Below are positions 45,365-54,800 of a DNA stretch of 64,000 nucleotides, one piece after another. A program made the translations under genes and the position numbers. The stretch's first letter is position 1. Each line of letters begins with the position of its first letter. The notes below the pieces were generated by a model. It did no database searches. It saw only the letters and a list, made by a program, of their open reading frames with translations, and was not told the DNA's origin. The DNA lies in contig JARGXX010000007.1 in assembly GCA_030374765.1 (NCBI GenBank), positions 767,402-831,401 of the forward strand, written 5' to 3'. The stretch is from Agarophyton chilense. Its lineage: Eukaryota; Rhodophyta; Florideophyceae; Gracilariales; Gracilariaceae.

Positions 45365-46051
45365 TGTTGGCTGTTGACCCTGTGCTGTCACTGAAAAACA
45401 AAAGTGCAGGGGAGCATGGGCTGTTTTGGAGGGTGCCCCTGGAAAAGCGCATATGCGTGTCAGTCGGATCTCAACGTGAACTCGGGCTGTGATTGGCTAC
45501 TGCAAATGTGCACATGCAATGTGGTGTGTACAAGTGGTATGGCACTATTGGGTTTGTCTGTGGTACACGTGTGTACGTGGTCTATTTGTACTACTGTGCA
45601 CGCTGTTCAATATGTCCAGCTGGTGTACTATGAACACATCTCACAAGGTGTAACGAATGTACTTGGAGAAGAGACGTGACATGTGTATTACAGGAGACTT
45701 GGTGTACTGTGCTGGAACGTGAATGTGTATGGAGGCGTATTGCAAGTAGTGTGTGCTGGCAAATTGAATTTGTGCACACGTCAGTGTAATTATGGGCTGT
45801 GCACTGTATATTGCCTTGTTGTGCGCTGCAATGAACATTGACTAGGGTTAATGTCATGCTTGAATATGATTGGTAGTATTGAGTGTCTCTGCTTTGTAGT
45901 CTAGGGTTTACTTTGGGTTGGAGTCTAGACAGCTGACGTTTTGAAGTAGTATATAAGTGAAAGTTTGAGCGCCTCTAAGTAAATCCAAGCCAGAGCTGGC
46001 GAACTTTCCTTTCATCCCTCAACCTTTACTTCAGGATTTCCCTATCCAACA
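45365..46051 (+). repeat. 5' LTR of Copia-I copy I-2
   Basis: 687 bp, TGTTGGCTG...CCTATCCAACA. CGCATATGCG palindrome at 45448-45457, TATATAAG at about 45951. Confidence 0.95.
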
Positions 46052-46065
46052 GGTTATGGGCCCAG
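46052..46065 (+). promoter_or_regulatory. Primer-binding site of I-2
   Basis: GGTTATGGGCCCAG directly after the LTR; initiator tRNA-Met anticodon-arm complement. Confidence 0.88.
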
Positions 46066-47254
46066 CCCCGCTGACCTCTGCCGTCTAGTTCGTCTCTCGC
46101 CGCTCTCCCGCACCGCCGTTCACCCGTTTCGCTGTTCTATTCTCTTCGTTTCCGCCGTAGTAGCCGTTTCGTCGGGTGTGTGACCGTATCGTGGGTTGGT
46201 GTTGGTATTTTCTTTCGGTCTTGCGTTCCTCCCTGAGGGCGTTGTGGTGGTAGTGGTTGGACGTTATTATCGTGATTGTGTTTGGGTGCTCGTTGTTGCC
46301 CGTGTTTGTCGATCGCTATCCGTTTCGTTTGGTCTCCCTCTCTTTCGTTGTTTTGTGGATCCCTGCGTCGTGTTTGCGGGTTCTGATCTGAGAGGTTGAG
46401 GACCGTGTTTGTTGAAGTCTGGGCCTGGAGTTCTTGGCTCAGCTTTCGTGTGTGTTTGTGTGTTTGGTCTGCATCTTTGCCTGTGCGACGAGCGGTTGAT
46501 CCGAGGTACTTTGGGTGATTCCTTGTACTCGGGGACGTTAGCCTGGCGGCTTGAACCAAAGCAGGTGTACTGTCAAGCGGGTTCCCCACTGGTCCTTTTA
46601 GGGCGGATAACAGTGACGGTCGAAAGATCTGGTTGAACTTTGCGGGTGCATTTGTGGACGGGGTGCCGTGGCGCACTGCATTTGGCTGGTTGTTTGACTT
46701 TGTGTGTGAGCCCGACCTTTGTGGTTGGGCACTTGGACTGTTGTGAACAGCATCCATATGGAGCTTTTGATCCGCAGTACGCGGGGAGGCGACGTTTCGA
46801 AGGCTGACTTCCTTTCCAGGATCAGGCCGCGTGCGATCTTCATTGATTGCTCGTTAGAAGCGTATCTTGGTGTTGAAGTAGCTTCGGTTTCGAGGTCGCG
46901 CTAGTTCTTGAAAGAGGCCAGAGAGAGTCAACTTGGTGAAGGCATATCTTCGGTCAGTAACCATCCTCTGGAAGCCTCGTAAGGAGCAACGCGCCTTCTC
47001 CTTTTGGCGTGGGAGGAGGTAGACTGCAGAAAACCGTTATCTACCGAGAAGAGCTCTGGGGGCCAGGGGTCCGACCTTTAGGGACGCGGGTATAGGAAGC
47101 CCTGCCAGTGCGCCCGCAGACTATTGTCTGTTCAATCTTGAAGAATTATTTGTTGTTTGTTGTTTTTACTTTGTTGTTGTTGTCTGTTGTTGTTGTTCAC
47201 TCGTCTGTTGCTGTCAAGTCATCTCTCTCGGCCTCTTGTGACACTTTGCACAAC
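46066..47254 (+). other. Long leader of Copia-I copy I-2
   Basis: About 1.2 kb, G/T-rich. The antisense strand stays open for 206 codons (46757-46137) but the matching frame in I-1 is shifted, so I read it as a composition effect. The 3' part holds the structured element. Confidence 0.7.
46974..47143 (+). ncRNA. Structured leader RNA element, I-2
   Basis: Hairpins CCTTCTCC/GGAGGAGG (one G-U), GGTAGA/TCTACC, CTGG/CCAG and CAGAC-TATT-GTCTG, with conserved GCCTCGTA, CCAGGGG, CCTTTAGGG, GCCAGTGCGCCCG and GTTCAATC between them. Confidence 0.62.
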
Positions 47255-48211
47255 ATGGATTCGTTCAGTGGGGTGAAAATCGAAAAGCTGGTTGAGGATA
47301 ACTTCCACGTATGGAAGCAGAAGATTGAGCTGCTGCTTGCACTCAAGGACCTCGACGGCCACCTCGACTCTGTTAGACCCACTGACGAAGATGAGCTGTC
47401 GACTTGGAAAAAGAAAGATGCCAAGGCCAGAGCTGTTATTGGTCTCACACTCAGTGATGAGCATTTAGATCATGTGCGGGACGCCGACAACGCTGCCGAT
47501 ATGTGGAAAGCCATTTGCGATGTCTTCCAACGCAAGACTCTTCTCAACAAAATCAACGCCCGACGGTCCTTCTACTCTGCCAAGATGCGTGATGATGAGA
47601 AAATGCTACAGTTCATCAACCGTGTACGTCATCTGGCATCGGACCTGAAGTGTGTGGACGTTGTTGTTGAGGAGGAGGACATCGCTATGGCCATCCTATG
47701 CGGACTTCCGGAAAGATTCGAGCACCTCATCGTCGCAATTGATACCACGATTGGCGATCGTCAACCTCTAGAGTTTGTGAAGAGTCGTCTGCTGCAAGAA
47801 GAGCAGCGAATGAACGATCGTGCCAAGGAGGAGCCTGGTGGAAGTGAGGCAGCTTTGGTTGGCAGGCAGTCGCGATGGAAGAACATCGAGTGTCATTATT
47901 GTCATAAGAAGGGTCATATCCAGAGGAACTGTTTCAAGAAGCAACGTGATGGGGCTAACATGAATCAGGTCGGTGCTGCTCACCCAACTGTCAATACTGA
48001 GCTCAGCGATGAGCGAGGTACGGGTGGCAACGACTCTGACTTTGTATGTCTCATTGCTACTGGCTCTGATAAAGCCACGAACAGTGACTGGATTGTTGAC
48101 TCTGGTGCTACTGCCCACATGACTTTTGACGAATCCATGTTCCAAACATATGATAGTAAGGTGTATTCTGGCGTTAGCATCGGTAATGATTCCAAACTAG
48201 AGTCTGTTGGT
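47255..48211 (+). pseudogene. Copia-I Gag and protease start of I-2
   Basis: The ATG at 47255 gives MDSFSGVKIEKLVEDNFHVW, chosen over the upstream in-frame ATG at 47108 because similarity to I-1 begins here and the 49 residues before it are hydrophobic leader translation. UBN2-type Gag is followed by the CCHC knuckle CHYCHKKGHIQRNC and protease DWIVDSGATAHMTF with an intact active site. The frame is open until the LTR of II-4 ends it after KLESVG, so this copy is damaged only by that insertion within the window. Confidence 0.92.
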
Positions 48212-48883
48212 TGTTGAGGTTTGGTCGACTGTGCCCCCAAGCCCTTTGGAGTGTTGGAAATAGTGGAAAACAAAAAGTGGATTTAAGCATGGGCACTTTT
48301 GGGCACCCTCCGCGGAAAAACGCATATGCGCCTCATCTCAATCTCAACGTGTAACGGCCATCTGATTGGCTACTGCAAATGCCCTCATGCAACGTGGTAT
48401 GGACAAGTGGTCTGGTTCTAATGGGGCGTGTTGGGGCTTCGGCCCAAGTGGAGCGATTTGATTGGACGAGAGCGCTGAATGAGCACGGGCTATGCAGTTG
48501 GAGAGAATGTGCGAATGTGGGCTGGATACGGGGTTGGCCGTAACAGCCGAATCTGGGCTGCGCGGGGTGGTTGGCACTGGCGCACCACTTTGGATGATTT
48601 TTTGAGTTTTTATTTGATATGCTTCATGTTTGAAATTGTTTTGGCGCGCAACTCCTCGTCGCACAGTGGCAAGGTGTGAGACGTGGGTGACCCGCCGACG
48701 GTCAGCACCGGCGGCGGAACTGCGTGCGAGGTAGATATAGTTTTCAATGACGGTCGCCAACGATCGAAGTAAATTGTCAAGGCTGACTACCTTCCTTTGT
48801 TTCTCTTCTTTTATTTTTCTCTTCTTCTCGTCTTTTCCCCCTCTTCTTCCTTTTCCTTTACCTTAGCTGCTCTCACGTTGTGA
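48212..48883 (+). repeat. 5' LTR of Copia-II copy II-4
   Basis: 672 bp, TGTTGAGG...CACGTTGTGA; I saw one difference from the 5' LTR of II-5 (GTGTAACGG against GTGAAACGG). Confidence 0.95.
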
Positions 48884-48897
48884 GGTTATGGGCCCAG
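48884..48897 (+). promoter_or_regulatory. Primer-binding site of II-4
   Basis: GGTTATGGGCCCAG after the LTR. Confidence 0.88.
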
Positions 48898-49796
48898 AGC
48901 GTCGACTCTTCGCAGACGTCACGCTCTACTAACATTTATTTGGATTCAAGAAGATTCCCTACTGCGACAGGTGCGCGATCTACGACTAACGCTCATCTGG
49001 ATTCAAGAAGTTATTTTGTTTTGCGACAGGCGTATACCCTGCGGACTTCCTCCTTGGTGGCGAAAACATATCGCGTTTGTTAGTACCCCCTTGGCACGAG
49101 ACCGGGAAGTCTGCCAAATCCTGCTCTCCGTCCGTAGAGTACGGAGGTCGATGAATTGGGCTTGGAAGTGTAGGAGCAACCGTACTACACCGCACGACCG
49201 CGCTACTTTCCCGCAAGAGGCTAGCTTGGGTCAACTGGGGGAAGTGTATCTTGACGACACCCCTCCTTGGGACGCCTCGTAGGGACTAAAAGCGCCGGAC
49301 TCTGAAGTGCGCAGAGTTCGGTAGGTAATCAAAGCGTACCTCACCTGGAGAGAGTAACCAGGGTCCAGGGGATCATCCTTTAGGGTAGCGGAGGTAGTTT
49401 CTCCCGCCAGTGCGCCCGCCTACCTCGAGCAAGTCTCGGTAGGTTCAATCAAGAAGTTTCAACCCGAAGTCGAGAAGTTTGTCTGTTCCGGGTACGCCTT
49501 CTGCCACTGCCCGTGAGTATACTCCAAGCGTGGGAGCACCCGAGCTCCGCTTGTGATCGCGTACGAGACGCGTCTCGGTGAGCGTTGCAGGCTACGTCAA
49601 AAGTCTCCGCTGTCGTCCTCGCTGTCGAACGTTTGAGTTGGGATACTCCGTTCGGGCAAGCTCGGCCACGAATTCATCACTGCTTGTGGCCCTTTTCTTA
49701 AACTTCCCAAGGCATTGAGTCCCTCACTCTGCTTCCCTCTACTAATTAATTTGGTTTGGTTCCGTTCTATCTGCTTCGTGGATAACAGACTGAAAT
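48898..49796 (+). other. Leader of Copia-II copy II-4
   Basis: About 900 bp, near-identical to the leader of II-5, with the structured element at about 49274-49457. Confidence 0.7.
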
Positions 49797-50222
49797 ATGT
49801 CGGACACGGAAATGGAATCCGAAAGTACTACCGGGATGAAAATCCCTCGTTTTCATGGAAGGCGTGGTGATGATTATGCCCTATGGCGCCATCGCCTTCG
49901 TGCTGCATGCCGTGTTAAAGGTGTGTGGAACGTTGTGGAATCCGATTCTGCGTATTCAGCAACTACTGAAGCAACATCGGATACCGCTATTGATAGCGCT
50001 CGAGTTGTCGCCAAGCGCGAGAAGGCATGTGGAATCATAATATGCGCCTTGGGTGATGCGCCACTTCGTGTGGTAATGGATGTCGACGACGACCCGGCGC
50101 GCATGCTCGCGTTACTTGATGCACGGTATGCGTCCAATCGTACTGTATCCAGAATTGCTGTGCAGACTCAACTATTCCGTATGGGATACAATGGTCAGAA
50201 TATGTCAGGCTATGTGGACCAG
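49797..50222 (+). pseudogene. Copia-II Gag N-terminal part of II-4
   Basis: ATG at 49797 (MSDTEMESESTTG) to residue 142 (GYVDQ), where II-5 is inserted. The remaining coding sequence resumes at 56778 in register (QYTALFAQLERMG). Confidence 0.93.
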
Positions 50223-50894
50223 TGTTGAGGTTTGGTCGACTGTGCCCCCAAGCCCTTTGGAGTGTTGGAAATAGTGGAAAACAAAAAGTGGATTTAAGCA
50301 TGGGCACTTTTGGGCACCCTCCGCGGAAAAACGCATATGCGCCTCATCTCAATCTCAACGTGAAACGGCCATCTGATTGGCTACTGCAAATGCCCTCATG
50401 CAACGTGGTATGGACAAGTGGTCTGGTTCTAATGGGGCGTGTTGGGGCTTCGGCCCAAGTGGAGCGATTTGATTGGACGAGAGCGCTGAATGAGCACGGG
50501 CTATGCAGTTGGAGAGAATGTGCGAATGTGGGCTGGATACGGGGTTGGCCGTAACAGCCGAATCTGGGCTGCGCGGGGTGGTTGGCACTGGCGCACCACT
50601 TTGGATGATTTTTTGAGTTTTTATTTGATATGCTTCATGTTTGAAATTGTTTTGGCGCGCAACTCCTCGTCGCACAGTGGCAAGGTGTGAGACGTGGGTG
50701 ACCCGCCGACGGTCAGCACCGGCGGCGGAACTGCGTGCGAGGTAGATATAGTTTTCAATGACGGTCGCCAACGATCGAAGTAAATTGTCAAGGCTGACTA
50801 CCTTCCTTTGTTTCTCTTCTTTTATTTTTCTCTTCTTCTCGTCTTTTCCCCCTCTTCTTCCTTTTCCTTTACCTTAGCTGCTCTCACGTTGTGA
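50223..50894 (+). repeat. 5' LTR of Copia-II copy II-5
   Basis: 672 bp. Palindrome CGCATATGCG at 50332-50341. Near its end it reads CCTTAGCTGCTCTCACG, like II-4, whereas its own 3' LTR reads CCTAACCTGCGCTCACG. Confidence 0.96.
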
Positions 50895-50908
50895 GGTTAT
50901 GGGCCCAG
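50895..50908 (+). promoter_or_regulatory. Primer-binding site of II-5
   Basis: GGTTATGGGCCCAG, flush with the LTR; half-tRNA-Met type. Confidence 0.9.
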
Positions 50909-51807
50909 AGCGTCGACTCTTCGCAGACGTCACGCTCTACTAACATTTATTTGGATTCAAGAAGATTCCCTACTGCGACAGGTGCGCGATCTACGACTAA
51001 CGCTCATCTGGATTCAAGAAGTTATTTTGTTTTGCGACAGGCGTATACCCTGCGGACTTCCTCCTTGGTGGCGAAAACATATCGCGTTTGTTAGTACCCC
51101 CTTGGCACGAGACCGGGAAGTCTGCCAAATCCTGCTCTCCGTCCGTAGAGTACGGAGGTCGATGAATTGGGCTTGGAAGTGTAGGAGCAACCGTACTACA
51201 CCGCACGACCGCGCTACTTTCCCGCAAGAGGCTAGCTTGGGTCAACTGGGGGAAGTGTATCTTGACGACACCCCTCCTTGGGACGCCTCGTAGGGACTAA
51301 AAGCGCCGGACTCTGAAGTGCGCAGAGTTCGGTAGGTAATCAAAGCGTACCTCACCTGGAGAGAGTAACCAGGGTCCAGGGGATCATCCTTTAGGGTAGC
51401 GGAGGTAGTTTCTCCCGCCAGTGCGCCCGCCTACCTCGAGCAAGTCTCGGTAGGTTCAATCAAGAAGTTTCAACCCGAAGTCGAGAAGTTTGTCTGTTCC
51501 GGGTACGCCTTCTGCCACTGCCCGTGAGTATACTCCAAGCGTGGGAGCACCCGAGCTCCGCTTGTGATCGCGTACGAGACGCGTCTCGGTGAGCGTTGCA
51601 GGCTACGTCAAAAGTCTCCGCTGTCGTCCTCGCTGTCGAACGTTTGAGTTGGGATACTCCGTTCGGGCAAGCTCGGCCACGAATTCATCACTGCTCGTGG
51701 CCCTTTTCTTAAACTTCCCAAGGCATTGAGTCCCTCACTCTGCTTCCCTCTACTAATTAATTTCGTTTGGTTCCGTTCTATCTGCTTCGTGGATAACAGA
51801 CTGAAAT
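50909..51807 (+). other. Leader of Copia-II copy II-5
   Basis: About 900 bp before the Gag ATG. A 103-codon frame at 50982-51293 has no similarity I recognise. Confidence 0.7.
51285..51468 (+). ncRNA. Structured leader RNA element, II-5
   Basis: Hairpins CCGGACTCTG/CAGAGTTCGG (one G-U), GGTAGGTA/TACCTCACC (bulged), CCTGG/CCAGG and CCTACC-CGAG/CTCG-GGTAGG. The spacer blocks GCCTCGTA, CCAGGGG, CCTTTAGGG, GCCAGTGCGCCCG and GTTCAATC are shared with Copia-I leaders. Confidence 0.62.
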
Positions 51808-54800
51808 ATGTCGGACACGGAAATGGAATCCGAAAGTACTACCGGGATGAAAATCCCTCGTTTTCATGGAAGGCGTGGTGATGATTATGCCCTATGGCGC
51901 CATCGCCTTCGTGCTGCATGCCGTGTTAAAGGTGTGTGGAACGTTGTGGAATCCGATTCTGCGTATTCAGCAACTACTGAAGCAACATCGGATACCGCTA
52001 TTGATAGCGCTCGAGTTGTCGCCAAGCGCGAGAAGGCATGTGGAATCATAATATGCGCCTTGGGTGATGCGCCACTTCGTGTGGTCATGGATGTCGACGA
52101 CGACCCGGCGCGCATGCTCGCATTACTTGATGCACGGTATGCGTCCAATCGTACTGTATCCAGAATTGCTGTGCAGACTCAACTATTCCGTATGGGATAC
52201 AATGGTCAGAATATGTCAGGCTATGTGGACCAGTACACGGCGTTATTTGCTCAGTTAGAGCGCATGGGAAAGGATGCGGCAGTACCCGAGTCGCACAAAG
52301 CTCCCATGTTACTTGCTTCTATTGATCCCAATTGCACACTGGAGTCTACTGCTGCAGCTCTTCGAACCAAGGATATCGCTGAGCTTACATGGGACTACGT
52401 GGCCACGACCCTCATAGATGAATACAACGCGAAACAGGTGTCTGCAAGGCCGTCTGGACGTAGTTCACGTCGCAAGAAGAAGGGCAGGAAAAAATCTGGT
52501 CGACATTCTGAATCGACTAATCGTACCCGCAGTAGTGCAAACAACGAAGATGAGGAGTCTGATGGTCACTCCGACATTGAGTCTACTGCTCGTGCACTTG
52601 CTGCCGCCTTGAGATCGTCATCATTTGATCGTTCTGGATCGAGCAATGGACATCATTGCGACTTCTGTGATCGCGATGGACACACACAAGATCGTTGCTT
52701 TATGAATCCGGACAACCCGGACAACCACTTGCCGCAGAGTATCCTCGATAAACTGTCGCCACAACCCAAGCGAATGGGTGGCAGTAGTGGTAGAAGCGCC
52801 TCGAGCAAGTCTTCTGGAAAGTCTGGAAAAATCGAAATTGCTGGTGCAACTGTGGAAAGGACCACTATAGTTCCGCCGAATGACCTGAGTACCTACGCAG
52901 ACAGCGGTGCGACAGTACATTGCTTCCATTCTGTTTGTGCGTTCGTGCCCGGTTCACTTGAACCTTGCGACGAAAGGACAGTGATGCTTGCCGATAACAC
53001 ATCTGTTGTATCTAAACAACGCGGAGAGGTGATCATTCCTTTGGACAATGCGAACATACGTCTGAGTGATGCCCTACTGACCCCCGCTCTGGGATACAAC
53101 TTGGTTTCAACCGGGTGTTTGGCCGACAAAGGTATTGAGTCGCTCTTCGGTCGTCATAGTGTACGTTTGACGCTAGAGTCAAATGGTTTTGAGGTGGGCA
53201 TTGGTGATCGTGACAAGGTATCTCGCATGTACACACTGCCTCAACCTTTAGGGCATGCTGGCGTGGAACTTGCGCTTTCGACAAAGTCTACGGAGACTCA
53301 ACTGTGGCACCGACGACTGGCTCACATCAACCAACGTGATCTGCAACATGTACACAAGTACGCAGATGGAGTGCCGCACTTGTGTGACATGGAGGAGGTA
53401 TGCCGAGCATGTCGACTTGGCAAGGCTCATAAGCTTCCGTTCCCAGGTCACTTTGAACATGCATCCGCGGTTGGTGACATTGTGCACTCGGATATTGTAG
53501 GTCCTCTGGAAAAGTCTTTTCCGGAAAAGTTTCAATATGCATGTACATTCCTCGATGATCACTCACGGTATGTGTTCCTAGGTCTGGTGATCCATCGCAG
53601 TGCTCTTAGTGATGTGTTTGTGGGTATTGCGGCAAAGTTTAAGCAGCTTGGAGGAGTGCATATCAAAAGTTTGCACTCGGACGGTGCAGAAGAATATATT
53701 GCCCTGCAAGAGAAATTGGCAGCAGAACATGGCCTCACTTCTTTCTCTGCTCCATACACCCCCGAACACAACGCTATAGCCGAGCGCATCAATCGTACCA
53801 TGGTGGAAGCTGCTCGATCGTTGCTGATCCAAGCCGATCTACCAGAATGTTTGTGGCCATATGCGCTGAAACATGTTATCTTTGTGCGTAATCGAGTGCA
53901 ACATTCTACTGTTAACAACAGTCCCTACTTTCTGGTAACTGGAAATAAACCTTTGTTGAAGCACGTGCGTGTGTTTGGATGCACTGCATTCGTGCTAAGG
54001 ACTCCGCGTGGACCCAAGTTCGAGTCTCGTGCACTTGAGGGAGTGTACTTGGAGACTCTTGAGCATGGTGTGTACAAGGTACTCGTCGTTGATAATGATG
54101 GTACTCCGCGTATTATTGAGTCACGACATGTTACTTTTGATGAATCCAAGTTCCCTGGCGCATCATCTCTTGCCAACTACATGGATGATGAAAGTGCGTC
54201 AGATGCTGACTATAGCTCTGATATGGGATTATGTGATAGCATTGATGACGAATCGGATACCTTCTCCGTGGATAATGTTGAGGAGGAGGTGGTTCATGAC
54301 GGATCCTCGCACCTGATTCCAACACTCAGGCAGTCGGAGTCAGACTCCGGCAGCAATGAAGACGATGCACAGGATTCCGAAAGTGATGACGAAAGTGCTG
54401 CTGATGACCTTGATACATCTGCCAACGCTGATACGGAACCACGCTACCCGCGGCGCACGCGCCGTCAACCTCTGAGGTGGTTCATGGCAGGGTCTGCTCA
54501 CTGTACATCGCAAGTCAAAGTCACTACTAGTGATGAGCCCTCACTCAAGGAGGCAATGTCCGCCAGTGCGGAGGAGCGTACCATGTGGCAAGCAGCCGTC
54601 GATGAAGAGTTTTCATCATTGGAGTCGAAGCAAACTTGGAAACCTGATGACTCTCCTGCTTCACAACCACTACCAACTCACGTCATACTGAAGGTAAAGC
54701 GCAATGCTGATGGGTCAGTTGAACGATTTAAGGCTCGTGTTGTAGCCGGTGGAAACCACCAAACATATGGTCAGGACTACATGGAGACTTATGCACCAGT

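Larger units (their letters stand above)
45365..48211 (+). mobile_element. Copia-I copy I-2, 5' half
   Basis: 5' LTR, primer site, leader, Gag, knuckle and the start of protease, then cut at 48211 by II-4. The presumed remainder would lie beyond II-4, outside the window. Its left target bases are GCTTG (45360-45364). Confidence 0.92.

Noticed and set aside
46052-46065. Conventional tRNA 3'-end primer site next to Copia LTRs
   Set aside because: No TGG-starting complement of a tRNA 3' end adjoins the LTR; the anticodon-arm match is the better explanation.
46137-46757. 206-codon antisense ORF in the Copia-I leader
   Set aside because: The sense strand is G/T-rich, which depletes stops on the other strand; the matching frame in I-1 is shifted and the product is low-complexity, so I treat it as a composition effect.
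54131-54325. Numerous minus-strand ORFs under the Copia-II polyprotein
   Set aside because: They are antisense shadows of a conserved sense frame and recur only because the element is repeated.
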